64,000 nt of DNA from Acidobacteriota bacterium (GTDB lineage Bacteria; Acidobacteriota; Vicinamibacteria; Vicinamibacterales; CAVVIG01), in assembly GCA_020850715.1 (NCBI GenBank), contig JADZED010000080.1, positions 132,524-196,523 of the forward strand, written 5' to 3'. The notes beneath the pieces are model-generated. The model saw nothing but the letters and a program-made list of their open reading frames with translations, was not told the origin of the DNA and made no database searches. The translations under genes were made by a program, and so were the position numbers. Positions within the stretch are counted from its first letter, which is position 1, and each line of letters opens with the position of its first letter. Below, piece after piece: positions 49,465 to 58,631 of the stretch.

Positions 49465-50477
49465 TCGGCGTCGGCATCGTCGGGCTCGGGTACTGGGGGC
49501 CCAATCTCCTGCGCAACTTCGCCGAGGCGCCGGGTGCGCAGGTGCGCGGCGCCTGCGATCTCGCCGCCGGGCGGCTGGCGGCGGCATCGGCCAGGTACCC
49601 GCGTCTGCGCACGACGTGCGACTTCGCCGCGCTCGTCGCCGACCCGGAGATCGACGCGGTGGCGATCGCCACGCCCGTGTCCACGCACTTCGAGCTGGCG
49701 ATGGCGGCGCTCAGAGCCGGCAAGCACGTGCTCGTCGAGAAGCCGCTCGCCGCCTCGTCCGGCGACGCCGCCCGGCTGCGCGACGAGGCCGCCCGGCGGC
49801 GGCTCGTGCTGATGGTGGATCACACCTTCGTGTACACGGGCGCCGTGCGCAAGATCGCCGCGCTGGTCTCCGCCGGCGAGCTCGGCGATCTGTACTACTA
49901 CGACTCGGTGCGCGTGAACCTCGGGCTCTTCCAGCACGACGTGAACGTGATCTGGGACCTGGCGGTCCACGATCTGTCGATCATGGACCACGTGATCCCG
50001 ATGCGGCCGCGCGCCGTGTCGGCCACCGGGATGTCGCACGTGGCCGGCGGCCACGAGAACATCGCGTACCTGACGCTCTTCTTCGACACGCACCTCATCG
50101 CCCACATCCACGTGAACTGGCTGGCGCCGGTCAAGATCCGCCGCACGCTCATCGGCGGCAGCCAGCGCATGATCGTGTACGACGACCTGGAGCCGAGCGA
50201 GAAGATCAAGGTCTACGACAAGGGCATCACGCTGAACAGCCATCCCGACAGCGTCTACCAGATGCTGGTCGGCTACCGCGCCGGCGACATGTGGGCGCCG
50301 CAACTGGACGGCGCCGAGGCGCTGAAGACCGAGGTCGCCCACTTCCTCGACTGCATCGGGCGTCAGGCCGCGCCGCTGACCGACGCCGCCGGCGGACTGC
50401 GGATCGTGGCGCTCGTCGAGGCGGCCTCCAAGTCGATGGCGTCGCGCGGACGCCCGGTGGAGCTCGACGAGGCGTGA
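49461..50477 (+). CDS. wbpB: Gfo/Idh/MocA oxidoreductase (WbpB/WlbA-like)
   Basis: A 338-residue NAD-dependent dehydrogenase. GVGIVGLGYWGPNLLRNF forms the Rossmann start, HVLVEKPLAASSGDAARL holds the EKP signature, and YYYDSVRVNLGLFQHDVNVIWDLAVHDLSIMDHVI is highly like the WlbA/WbpB group, which oxidises C3 of UDP-GlcNAc(A) to the 3-keto form. Next to WbpD-like (48979) and DegT (53243) genes it would make a 2,3-diamino uronic acid or a related sugar. A downstream SAM/formyl step is also encoded. Confidence 0.85.
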   Translation: MIGVGIVGLGYWGPNLLRNFAEAPGAQVRGACDLAAGRLAAASARYPRLRTTCDFAALVADPEIDAVAIATPVSTHFELAMAALRAGKHVLVEKPLAASSGDAARLRDEAARRRLVLMVDHTFVYTGAVRKIAALVSAGELGDLYYYDSVRVNLGLFQHDVNVIWDLAVHDLSIMDHVIPMRPRAVSATGMSHVAGGHENIAYLTLFFDTHLIAHIHVNWLAPVKIRRTLIGGSQRMIVYDDLEPSEKIKVYDKGITLNSHPDSVYQMLVGYRAGDMWAPQLDGAEALKTEVAHFLDCIGRQAAPLTDAAGGLRIVALVEAASKSMASRGRPVELDEA

Positions 50478-51523
50478 TCGAGGTGCGCCCGCTCGGGCCC
50501 GACGCCGACGATCGCTATGCGGCCTTCCTGGACCATCTGGCCGTCCGGTCGCCGCGCGTGCTCGCCTACCACCACCCGATCTACCGCGACATGCTCGCCG
50601 GCGCGGGCGCCGGCACGCCGCTGTACCTCGGCGCCTTCGACGGACCGGACCTGGTCGGCGCGCTCCCCGGCTTCGTGGCCGAATCCGGGCACGGCGCCTG
50701 TTACTGCTCGCTGCCCTACTTCGGCCCCAATGCCGGCGTGCTCACCGACGAGGGCCGGGAAGGCTCGGCGGAGGTGCACCGCCTGCTGATTGGCGCGGTG
50801 CTGCGCACGATGCGCGAACGCAGGGCGCCGCTGACCGCGGTCTTCTATGCGCCGTTCCTGTTCGATTGCTGGGAGCTCTACCGGGCGCCGCTCGGGGACG
50901 TTCTCGAGGTGGACCGGCAGACGCAGTACCTGGATCTGCCGTCGCTCGGACCGTTCGACGCGAAGCTGGCCTACGACATCCGCAAGGCCGAGCGGGCCGG
51001 CCTCTCGGTGACGACCGACGCCACCGACGAGACGCTGCGCCTGTTCTACGGCGTGTACGAGGAGAACTGCCGCGAGCACGGCATCCCGCGCAAGCCCTTC
51101 GCGGCCATCCAGACGCTGGTGCGGCGGGGCGCGCCCGGCGGGCTGGCGCGCACCTACTTCGCGCTCCAGGGGAATACGCTCGTCGGCGGCCTGCTGGTGC
51201 TCTGGTCGGCGCAGGTCGCCAGCTACTACGTGCCCTGCGCGCGCGCCGACGCGCGCCCGCTCCAGCCGGGCACGCTGCTGATCGATCGCGCGATCCGCGA
51301 CGCCAGGGCCGCGGGCCTCCGCTACTGGAACTGGGAGGCGTCGCCGCCCGATCGCGCCGGCGTCGGCGCGTTCAAGCAGAAGTGGGGCTCGCAGGCGTCG
51401 TCCTACAAGATCTTCGTCAAGCGCTTCTGCGACGAGTCGCGGCTGTCGGCGATCGGCGCCGCGGAGCTCGGCCGCAGCTTCCCGTACTTCTTCGTGTATC
51501 CCTACGACAGGCTCGCCGCGTGA
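50474..51523 (+). CDS. FemAB/GNAT-like acyltransferase
   Basis: A 349-residue protein with two GNAT-like lobes. VRPLGPDADDRYAAFLDHLAVRSPRVLAYHHPIYRDML, then KLAYDIRKAERAGLSVTTDATDETLRLFYGVYEENC, and the end YWNWEASPPDRAGVGAFKQKWGSQASSYKIF resemble FemABX/peptidoglycan-bridge-type enzymes, which attach amino acids from aminoacyl-tRNA to an amine. In EPS operons they could acylate the amino group of a sugar with an amino acid. GTG 50474 overlaps the MocA stop. Exact donor is not known. Confidence 0.75.
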   Translation: MIEVRPLGPDADDRYAAFLDHLAVRSPRVLAYHHPIYRDMLAGAGAGTPLYLGAFDGPDLVGALPGFVAESGHGACYCSLPYFGPNAGVLTDEGREGSAEVHRLLIGAVLRTMRERRAPLTAVFYAPFLFDCWELYRAPLGDVLEVDRQTQYLDLPSLGPFDAKLAYDIRKAERAGLSVTTDATDETLRLFYGVYEENCREHGIPRKPFAAIQTLVRRGAPGGLARTYFALQGNTLVGGLLVLWSAQVASYYVPCARADARPLQPGTLLIDRAIRDARAAGLRYWNWEASPPDRAGVGAFKQKWGSQASSYKIFVKRFCDESRLSAIGAAELGRSFPYFFVYPYDRLAA

Positions 51524-52287
51524 GCGAGGTCCGGTGCGTCTTCCTGACCGGCTCCGATCAGTCGCCGGTGCTCGCCTCGCTCGTGGGGGACGGCACGGCG
51601 GTCGCCGCGCTGATCCTGCCGTGGCGGAGCCGGAACGAAGCGCGGCTCGCGCCGGTGATCGGTGCGGCGGAGCGGCTCGGGATCGAGGTCCTGCGGCCGC
51701 GGCGCGCCGAGCTGGCGGCCGCGCTCCGCCGGATTGCGCCGGATCTGCTGGTGTCGTACGGCTATCCGTACCTCGTCGCCGCCGACGCGCTCCGCATCCC
51801 GGCCCACGCCATCAACGTGCACCCGTCGCTGCTGCCGAGGTATCGCGGTCCGAACGTCGAGTGGCACATCATCGCGAGCGGCGACGTGGAGAGCGGCGTC
51901 ACCGTGCACCTCATGGACGAGGGGATGGACACCGGACCGATCGTGTACCGGCAGCCGATTGCGCTGTCGCCGTTCGAGACCATCCGCAGCTACGCCAGGA
52001 AGGTCGAGGATGCCGTGCCCGTGGCGCTGCGCGCGGCGATCCGGCTGCTCGGCACGCCGGGCTTTGCGCCCGTGCCGCAGGACGAGGCGCACGCGACCCG
52101 CTTCCCGCGGTTCCGCACGCCCGACGACTCGCGGATCGATCCGACCCGGCCGCTCCTCGAGCTGTTCCACCAGATCAAGGCGTGCGATCCCGAGCGTTTT
52201 CCGGCGTTCTTCGAGTACGAGGGCGAGCGCGTGGGCGTGAAGCTGTTCCGGCTGAACCGGCCGGCGGGCGCCGGAGACGAGATATGA
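51520..52287 (+). CDS. N-formyltransferase for an amino sugar
   Basis: A 255-residue formyltransferase of the GART/Fmt-like family. The catalytic triad residues are N99 and H101 (AINVHPSLLPRYRGPNVEW) and D137 in MDEGMDTGPIV. It is shorter than methionyl-tRNA formyltransferase and lacks its C-terminal OB domain, fitting sugar formyltransferases that use N10-formyltetrahydrofolate. With DegT and MocA genes on either side, the substrate is likely the amino group of a dideoxy-amino nucleotide sugar. GTG 51520 overlaps the previous stop. Confidence 0.86.
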   Translation: MSEVRCVFLTGSDQSPVLASLVGDGTAVAALILPWRSRNEARLAPVIGAAERLGIEVLRPRRAELAAALRRIAPDLLVSYGYPYLVAADALRIPAHAINVHPSLLPRYRGPNVEWHIIASGDVESGVTVHLMDEGMDTGPIVYRQPIALSPFETIRSYARKVEDAVPVALRAAIRLLGTPGFAPVPQDEAHATRFPRFRTPDDSRIDPTRPLLELFHQIKACDPERFPAFFEYEGERVGVKLFRLNRPAGAGDEI

Positions 52288-53246
52288 GCCGGCCGCTGCT
52301 GTCGGTGGTGACGCCGGCCTACAACGAGGCGGACAACCTCCCGCTGCTCGCCGAGCGGCTGTCGCAGGCGCTCGACCCTGCGGACCTCGACTGGGAATGG
52401 GTGGTGGTCGACGACCACTCGGCCGACGACACCTTCGGCGTGCTCGCGCGGCTCGCGGCGGCGCAGCCGCGGATTCGCGCCCTCCGCTTCGCGCGCAACT
52501 TCGGCTCGCACGCGGCGATCGCGTGCGGCCTCGAGGAGGCGCGCGGCGATGCCGTCGTGATGCTCGCCGCGGACCTCCAGGATCCGCCCGAGGTCATCCC
52601 GCGCCTGCTCGAGCGGTGGCGCGAGGGCGCGCACGTGGTCTGGGCCGTCCGCGCCCGCCGCGATGGAGAAGGGCGATCGACGCTCGTCTTCTCGCGGATC
52701 TACTTCTGGATCATGCGCCACGTCGTGGGGCTGAAGGAGGTGGCCGAGACGGGGGCCGATTTCTTCCTGCTCGATCGGCGCGTGGTCGACGCGGCACGGC
52801 GGTTCCAGGAGAGCCACACGAGCCTTCTCGGGCTGCTGGCGTGGCTCGGATTCAGGCAGGTGTCGGTGCCCTACGACAAGCAGGCGCGCCGGCACGGGCG
52901 ATCCGGGTGGACGCTCGAGAAGCGCTTGAAGCTGGTCGCCGACTCGGTGACGTCGTTCACGTACCTGCCGATCCGCCTGATGTCCTACGTCGGCCTCGTC
53001 GTCGCGCTGCTCGGTTTCCTGTACGCGGGCGTTGTCGTCGTCAACGCGCTGACCGGCCGGCCGGTGCAGGGCTGGAGCTCGCTCATGGTCGTGGTGCTCG
53101 TGATTGGCGGCGTCCAGATGCTGATGATGGGGGTGCTCGGCGAATATCTCTGGCGCGCGTTCGACGAGGCACGGCGGCGGCCCCGCTACATCGTCGAGTC
53201 GACGCTGGCCGCTGACGGCGATCGATCCGCGGCGGGTGCGCGATGA
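52284..53246 (+). CDS. GT2 polyprenyl-phosphate glycosyltransferase with two C-terminal helices
   Basis: A 320-residue GT2 enzyme. LLSVVTPAYNEADNLPLLAERL, VVVDDHSADDTFGVLARL and VVMLAADLQDPPEVIPRLLERW form the GT-A fold with DLQDP as the metal site. Two hydrophobic helices follow (about 232-255 and 265-288), as in ArnC/DPM1-like and GtrB-type enzymes, so it is an integral membrane protein. It transfers a sugar or an N-formylated amino sugar to undecaprenyl phosphate, an ArnC-like role that fits its location after the formyltransferase. The donor is a guess. Confidence 0.86.
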   Translation: MSRPLLSVVTPAYNEADNLPLLAERLSQALDPADLDWEWVVVDDHSADDTFGVLARLAAAQPRIRALRFARNFGSHAAIACGLEEARGDAVVMLAADLQDPPEVIPRLLERWREGAHVVWAVRARRDGEGRSTLVFSRIYFWIMRHVVGLKEVAETGADFFLLDRRVVDAARRFQESHTSLLGLLAWLGFRQVSVPYDKQARRHGRSGWTLEKRLKLVADSVTSFTYLPIRLMSYVGLVVALLGFLYAGVVVVNALTGRPVQGWSSLMVVVLVIGGVQMLMMGVLGEYLWRAFDEARRRPRYIVESTLAADGDRSAAGAR

Positions 53247-54352
53247 AGGTGCCGTTCCTCGATCTGCAGGCGCAGCACCGGGCGCTCCGGCCCGAGCTCG
53301 ACGCCGCGCTGGCGCGCGTGCTCGATTCGGGCCAGTTCGTCCTGGGCGACGAGGTCGCGGCGTTCGAGCGCGAGCTCGCGTCGTATTGCGGCGCGGCGCA
53401 TGCCGTCGCGGTGAGCTCCGGCACCAGCGCGCTGCAGCTCGCGCTGATCGCCGCCGGCGTCGGCCCCGGCGACGAGGTCGTCACGGTGCCGTTCACCTTC
53501 GTTGCGACGGTGGCGGCGGTGCTCCATGTCGGCGCGCACCCGGTGCTCGTCGACGTGGACGACCGCTCCCTGACCATCGACGTCGATCGGATCGAGCAGG
53601 CGATCACGCCGCGCACGAGAGCGATCGTGCCGGTGCACCTGTACGGGCAGCCGGCCGACATGGATCCGATTCGCGCGATCGCCGCGCGGCACGGAATTGC
53701 GATCGTCGAGGATGCCGCGCAGGCGCACGGCGCACGCTATCGCGATCGCCCCGCCGGGGGCCTGGGCGATCTCGCCTGCTTCAGCTTCTACCCGAGCAAG
53801 AACCTCGGCGCGTGCGGCGAGGGGGGGGCGGTCGTGACCGGCGACCCACGGCTCGCCGAGGCCGTGCGCAGCCTGCGCGACTGGGGCCAGCGGCAGAAGT
53901 ACCGCCACGACCTGCGCGGCTTCAACGCGCGCATGGACGGCTTCCAGGGCGCGGTGCTCCGCGTGAAGCTGCGGCACCTGCCGGCCTGGACCGAGCGGCG
54001 GCGGCAGCTCGCACGGCGCTACGACGCCGGCCTCGCGGCGAGCGGCCTGACGCTGCCGGTCGAGATGCCGTACGCGCGCCACGTCTATCACCTGTACACC
54101 GTGCGCGCACGCGCGCGGGACGCGCTCCAGGCGGCGCTGGCCTCCGACGGCGTCGCGACGGGGCTGCACTACCCGATTCCCGTGCACCTGCAGCCGGCCT
54201 ACGCCGGGCTCGGCGCCCGCGGGCAGTTCCCGATCGCCGAGCGCGCCGCCGGCGAGGTGCTCTCGCTGCCGCTCTATCCCGAGATGAGCGACGCGCAGGC
54301 CGACGCCGTCGTCGGCGCCGTCATGCGGGCGGCGACGGCCGCACGTTCCTGA
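53243..54352 (+). CDS. wbpE: DegT/DnrJ/EryC1/StrS aminotransferase (WbpE-like)
   Basis: A 369-residue PLP enzyme. The N-terminal pattern MKVPFLDLQAQHRALRPEL, the SSGTSALQLAL stretch, VEDAAQAHGARY with the PLP-pairing Asp, and internal aldimine lysine K186 in FYPSKNLGACGEGG are complete. It transfers an amino group, usually from glutamate, to a 3- or 4-keto sugar nucleotide. With WbpB- and WbpD-like neighbours, the 3-amino step of a UDP-diamino-uronic acid route fits best; a 4-keto substrate from an epimerase/dehydratase is the alternative. Confidence 0.9.
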   Translation: MKVPFLDLQAQHRALRPELDAALARVLDSGQFVLGDEVAAFERELASYCGAAHAVAVSSGTSALQLALIAAGVGPGDEVVTVPFTFVATVAAVLHVGAHPVLVDVDDRSLTIDVDRIEQAITPRTRAIVPVHLYGQPADMDPIRAIAARHGIAIVEDAAQAHGARYRDRPAGGLGDLACFSFYPSKNLGACGEGGAVVTGDPRLAEAVRSLRDWGQRQKYRHDLRGFNARMDGFQGAVLRVKLRHLPAWTERRRQLARRYDAGLAASGLTLPVEMPYARHVYHLYTVRARARDALQAALASDGVATGLHYPIPVHLQPAYAGLGARGQFPIAERAAGEVLSLPLYPEMSDAQADAVVGAVMRAATAARS

Positions 54353-54357
54353 AGACG

Positions 54358-55341
54358 ATGCACGCCTCGCTGCTCGACCTGCTCGCATGTCCCGATTGCC
54401 GCGACAGCCTGGAGCTCGCGGCGGCGGAGACCGAGGGCGGCGACATCGTCACCGGCACGCTCGCCTGCCGCGGGTGCGGCCGGACGCACCCGGTGGTCGG
54501 CGGCATTCCCCGGTTCGTGGCGATGGAGAACTACGCCACGTCGTTCGGCTACCAGTGGAACCGCTTCCGCGGCGAGCAGATCGACGCCGCCAACGGCACC
54601 CGGCTGTCGGAGGATCGTCTGTACGGCGAGACCGGATGGCGGCGCGAGTGGCTGCCGGGCCGCTGGATCCTCGATGTCGGCTGCGGCGCCGGCCGCTTCC
54701 TCGAGGTCGTCTCGCGAGAGAAGTGCCGGGCGGTCGGCGTCGATCTGAGCCGCGCGGTCGATGCGGCGCGCCTCACGCTGAAGGATCGCGGCAACGTCGA
54801 TCTCGTGCAGGCGAGCATCGAGGCGCTGCCGTTCAAGCCGGGCGCCTTCGACCTCTGCTACTGCATCGGCGTCATCCAGCACACGCCGTCGCCGCGGCGC
54901 TCGCTGGCGGCGCTGCCCGCGATGGTCAAGTCCGGCGGGCGGCTGGCGGTGACGATCTACGAGCGGCGGCGCTGGACGACGCTCAACGCCAAGTACCTGG
55001 TGCGGCCGATCACGCGGCGCATGAACAAGCGCGCCCTGCTCCTCGCCATCCAGGCGCTCATGCCGCTGCTCTTTCCGCTCACCGAGGTGCTGTTCCGGCT
55101 GCCGCTCGCCGGGCGTCTCTTCGCGTTCGCCATTCCGGTGGCCAACTACGTCGGGGAGGCGCGGCTCTCGATCGGCCAGCGCTACCGGTGGGCGGTCCTC
55201 GACACGTTCGACATGCTCTCGCCCGAATACGATCGGCCGCAGACCGAGTCGGAGGCCGCCGAGGCGCTCGCACGCGGAGGCCTGGCCGGGATCGTGCGGC
55301 GGCAGGCCGCCGGGTTGACGCTCGCGGGGATCAAGCCATGA
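54358..55341 (+). CDS. Methyltransferase with N-terminal zinc ribbon
   Basis: A 327-residue protein. Residues 1-45 form a Trm112-like zinc ribbon (CPDCRD, CRGCGRTHPVVGGIPRF). The SAM domain has WILDVGCGAGRFLEVV, then VGVDLSRAV, and YCIGVIQHTPSPRRSLAALPAMVKSGGRLAVTIY. The C-terminal part contains two hydrophobic stretches (about 225-275), so it may sit on the membrane. Such proteins are common in O-antigen loci; the target sugar is unknown. It starts 5 bases after the DegT stop. Confidence 0.83.
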   Translation: MHASLLDLLACPDCRDSLELAAAETEGGDIVTGTLACRGCGRTHPVVGGIPRFVAMENYATSFGYQWNRFRGEQIDAANGTRLSEDRLYGETGWRREWLPGRWILDVGCGAGRFLEVVSREKCRAVGVDLSRAVDAARLTLKDRGNVDLVQASIEALPFKPGAFDLCYCIGVIQHTPSPRRSLAALPAMVKSGGRLAVTIYERRRWTTLNAKYLVRPITRRMNKRALLLAIQALMPLLFPLTEVLFRLPLAGRLFAFAIPVANYVGEARLSIGQRYRWAVLDTFDMLSPEYDRPQTESEAAEALARGGLAGIVRRQAAGLTLAGIKP

Positions 55342-56396
55342 CGCAGGCTGCGGCGGCGGTGGCGCGCGAGAAGCCGTCCGACGAGCCGGGCGACGGCCCC
55401 GTCGTGGTGACCGGCGGCGCCGGCTTCATCGGCTCGGAGCTCACCCGGCAGCTCGTCGAAGGCGGCCGCGACGTCGTCGTCGTCGACAGCCTGGTGAACG
55501 GGCGCCGCGAGAATCTCGCCGGCGTGGAAGGGCCGCGCTGCACCCTGCGCACCGACGACGTTCGCGACGAGGCCGCGATGGCCGAGGCGCTGCGCGGCGC
55601 CGCCGTCGTGTTTCACCTCGCGTGCCTCGGCGTGCGCCACTCGCTCCACTCGCCGCGGGAGAACCACGACGTGAACGCCACGGCGACGCTGACGCTGCTG
55701 AAGCTGGCGCGCGCGGCGGGTGTCGAACGCTTCGTGCAGGTGTCGACCTCCGAGGTGTACGGCACGGCGCTGCGGGTGCCGATGGGCGAGGATCACCCGA
55801 CCTGTCCGCTCACGGTCTACGGCGCATCGAAGCTCGCAGGTGAATCCTATGCACGGGCGTTCCTCGCCACCGGCGGCCTGCCCACGGTGGTCGTCCGTCC
55901 GTTCAACGCGTACGGTCCGCGCTGTCACCACGAGGGGGACAGCGGCGAAGTGATTCCGAAGTTCCTGCTGCGCGCGATGGCGGGCCGGCCGCTCGTCGTG
56001 TTCGGCGACGGCACGCAGACGCGCGATTTCACCTTCGTCTCCGACACCGCGGCGGGCATTGCCGCCGCCGGTTTCGCGCCCGGAGCGGTCGGGGCGACCA
56101 TCAACCTCGGCAGCGGGCACTCGGTGAGCATCAACGCGCTGGCGCAGCAGGTCGCGCTGATGGCCGGCCGCTCGGTCGAGGTGGTGCACGACCTCCCGCG
56201 GCCCGGCGACGTTCACGATCTGCGCGCGGACGCCTCGCGCGCGGCGGCGCTGCTCGGGTACGCGCCGTCGGTCTCGATGGTCGACGGCCTCCGCCGCCTG
56301 CGGCAGTGGTATGAGGAGTCGGGCGTGCCAATCGAGCGGTTGCTCGAGCAGGAGGTCGTGCGCAACTGGGAGGGGAGCGCGCGGGTCGATGTCTAG
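55338..56396 (+). CDS. NAD-dependent sugar epimerase/dehydratase
   Basis: A 352-residue extended SDR. NAD binding is VVVTGGAGFIGSELTRQL (about residues 22-39), VSTSEVYG carries the catalytic Thr/Ser and Y-G-A-S-K is the catalytic pair. RPFNAYGPRCHHEGDSGEVIPKFLLRAMAG and TQTRDFTFVSDTAAGI are typical of dTDP-glucose/UDP-GlcNAc-type epimerases. It likely converts one UDP/GDP sugar of the pathway. The N-terminal 20 residues are an Ala/Glu-rich extension. It overlaps the methyltransferase before it and the membrane protein after it. Confidence 0.86.
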   Translation: MTQAAAAVAREKPSDEPGDGPVVVTGGAGFIGSELTRQLVEGGRDVVVVDSLVNGRRENLAGVEGPRCTLRTDDVRDEAAMAEALRGAAVVFHLACLGVRHSLHSPRENHDVNATATLTLLKLARAAGVERFVQVSTSEVYGTALRVPMGEDHPTCPLTVYGASKLAGESYARAFLATGGLPTVVVRPFNAYGPRCHHEGDSGEVIPKFLLRAMAGRPLVVFGDGTQTRDFTFVSDTAAGIAAAGFAPGAVGATINLGSGHSVSINALAQQVALMAGRSVEVVHDLPRPGDVHDLRADASRAAALLGYAPSVSMVDGLRRLRQWYEESGVPIERLLEQEVVRNWEGSARVDV

Positions 56397-57810
56397 CGCG
56401 ATCGACGCCGCCGGCGGCGGGCGGCCCGGCCCGGTCCCGCCGCCCGCGTCCGCGTTCCCACGCGCGGCGCGCGCCGCTTCGGCGCTCGGGCTCGCGCTCG
56501 GCGTCATCTGGGCGCTGTCGCCGCTCGCGGTCGCCCTCGCGGCGGCGATTGTCTGGATGTGCGCGGCCAGCGTGTCGCGCCTCCAGGGCCGCGAGCGCGT
56601 GCACCTTGTCCGGATTCTCGCGCTGGCGATCGGCCTCCGCTTCATCGCCGTCGGCCTGCTGCTCGTCGGGACGCGTCCGGACCGGGAGCCGTTCCTCGCG
56701 CTGTTTCCGGACGCGCAGTACCTGCTCGACCGCTCGCTGTGGATCCGCAATCTCTGGCTGGGCGTCGAGATCGGCCCGCACCAGTGGCTCGGCATCGTCG
56801 ATCCCTATGCCGCCTCGTCGTATCCGTATCTGCTGGCGGCGCTTCAGACGATCGCCGGGCCGTCGCCCTACGCGCTCTGTCTGCTGAGCGTCGCCTTCTT
56901 CACGGCCGGCGCGCTGCTGATGCACCGGATGGTGCGCGGCGCCTTCGGCGGTCCGACCGCGACGCTCGCGCTCGCGGCGACGATGTGCTGGCCGACGCTG
57001 TTCGCGTGGTCGATCTCGGTGCTGCGCGAGGCGTTCCAATTCTTTCTCGGCGCACTGGTGGCCGCGGGCCTGTACTACGCCGGCCGGCACGTGCGCCGCG
57101 GCTGGGCGGGCCGCGCGCTGGCCTCCACGGCCGCCGTGGCCGGCGCGCTCTGGATGCTCTCGGGGCTCCGCGAGGGCACGCTCGAGATCGGCCTGCTGGC
57201 GATCGCGCTGGCGCTCGCCTTCCGTGTCGTCGCGGCGCGTCCATCGGTGGCGGCCGCCTTGATTGCCCTCTCCCTGTTCGGCGCCGTGCGCTTCGAGAAG
57301 CGAATCGTGCCGGTAGTGCGGCTGGCCGCCGACCGGCACCTCGGGCACGTGATGAGCGCCGGCCGGAGCTATCAGCTCCTCGACCGGCGGTTCTATGCGG
57401 CCGGCCCCGCGTCGCTCGGCACGATGACGACCGCGGAAGGGCTCGGGTTCCTGGCGCGATCGGCCGCTGCGTTCGTGGTGATGCCGCTGCCGTGGCGGGC
57501 TGCGTCGGTCTCAGAGTTCACGCTCGTGCCGCAGCAGATCGTGTGGTACCTGGCGCTCGCGGCGGCCCTGGCCGGCCTGGCGGCGGGGCTGCGGCGCGAT
57601 CCGTGGCTGACATCGGTCCTCGCGGCCTACCCGATCGCCGGACTGTTGATCATCGCGCCCAACAGCGGCAACATCGGCACGCTCGTCCGCCATCGGGACA
57701 TGATCGTCCCGTTCGTGCTCTCGCTCGCCGCCGCGGGTGCGGCCGGAAGCCTGCACCGCGTGCGCACCGGGCCGGCGCCCGGCGCCACCCCGGCCGTGGT
57801 TCAGCCGTGA
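56389..57810 (+). CDS. Large membrane protein, possible Wzy-like polymerase (copy 1)
   Basis: A 473-residue protein with 10-12 helices and no close assignment by eye. Shared with the protein at 62209 are RSLWIRN, FAWSISVLREAFQFFLGAL and, near the C terminus, IAPNSGNIGTLVRHRDMIVPFVLSLA. Polytopic proteins with such a conserved Arg/Asp-containing periplasmic loop include polysaccharide polymerases and ligases of the Wzy type, so I suggest that role at low confidence. It overlaps the epimerase (ATG 56389) and is followed directly by two TIG/DUF4330 proteins. Confidence 0.55.
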   Translation: MSSAIDAAGGGRPGPVPPPASAFPRAARAASALGLALGVIWALSPLAVALAAAIVWMCAASVSRLQGRERVHLVRILALAIGLRFIAVGLLLVGTRPDREPFLALFPDAQYLLDRSLWIRNLWLGVEIGPHQWLGIVDPYAASSYPYLLAALQTIAGPSPYALCLLSVAFFTAGALLMHRMVRGAFGGPTATLALAATMCWPTLFAWSISVLREAFQFFLGALVAAGLYYAGRHVRRGWAGRALASTAAVAGALWMLSGLREGTLEIGLLAIALALAFRVVAARPSVAAALIALSLFGAVRFEKRIVPVVRLAADRHLGHVMSAGRSYQLLDRRFYAAGPASLGTMTTAEGLGFLARSAAAFVVMPLPWRAASVSEFTLVPQQIVWYLALAAALAGLAAGLRRDPWLTSVLAAYPIAGLLIIAPNSGNIGTLVRHRDMIVPFVLSLAAAGAAGSLHRVRTGPAPGATPAVVQP

Positions 57811-58631
57811 TCGACGGGAACGGGCGTCTCTTCGGGCTGGTCAATCTCGTCGACCTCGGGCTCGGTCTGCTGCTCGTCTTCGGCGCCGCGCTCGGGGCGG
57901 GCACGTATCGCGTGTTCCATCTTCCCGTCCCGGTGATCGAACGGGTCGAGCCGGCCGCGCTGCCCTCGTCGGCCGGCGCGCGCGTCCGCCTGGTCGGCCG
58001 CAACTTCCGCCACTACCTGCGCGTCTTCGCGCCGCGCACCGGCGAGCCGTTCGCCGTTACGCCGTCGGCGCCGGCCGGACCCGAGCTTCCGATCGAATCG
58101 GTCACCCAAGACGCGCTCGAACTCCGGCTGTCGTCGCTGGGACCGGGGACCTACGATCTCTATGTGTTCGACAACGCGCGCGAGCTGGCCCGCCTGCGAC
58201 ACGCGATCACGCTCGCGCCGCCGGATCCGCCGCGCGCGACGATGCGCGCGGTGGTGAGGTTGCTGCTGCCGGCGCAAGTGGCCTCGCAGCTGCGAGCCGG
58301 CGACCGCGATCTGGGGCCCGACGCGAACGCGGCGCCGGCCGAGCGCGCGCAGATCGAGCGGGTCGACATCCGCGAGACCTCCGTCGACGTGATGGACATG
58401 CGCGTGGCGCGGCAGCTACCCGGCGATCACTATCTGTGGATGGGCCGCCACACGTCCCAGGTGATGGCCGACGTGGTCCTGCGCGTGCCCGTGCGGGAGG
58501 CGTCCCCGGGCCGGTGGGAATACGACGGCCGGCCGCTCCGCGCCGGCGATCGGTTCGATCTGGAGACGGCCTCCGCGAAGGCGATCGGCACCGTGCTCAC
58601 GCGGGAGGATCCGCAGGCGGTGCGGAGATGA
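57807..58631 (+). CDS. DUF4330/TIG-domain membrane-anchored protein (copy 1)
   Basis: A 274-residue protein. The start DGNGRLFGLVNLVDLGLGLLLVFGAALG is the DUF4330 motif (GRLFG-x2-N-x2-D followed by one TM helix). Residues 45-130 form an IPT/TIG-like beta domain (IERVEPAALPSSAGARVRLVGRNFRHYLRVFAPRTG), and the rest is beta-rich with GRHTSQVMADVVLRVPV. It probably sits outside the inner membrane and binds or guides the polymer. It starts at GTG overlapping copy 1 of the membrane protein. Function is unknown. Confidence 0.65.
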   Translation: MIDGNGRLFGLVNLVDLGLGLLLVFGAALGAGTYRVFHLPVPVIERVEPAALPSSAGARVRLVGRNFRHYLRVFAPRTGEPFAVTPSAPAGPELPIESVTQDALELRLSSLGPGTYDLYVFDNARELARLRHAITLAPPDPPRATMRAVVRLLLPAQVASQLRAGDRDLGPDANAAPAERAQIERVDIRETSVDVMDMRVARQLPGDHYLWMGRHTSQVMADVVLRVPVREASPGRWEYDGRPLRAGDRFDLETASAKAIGTVLTREDPQAVRR

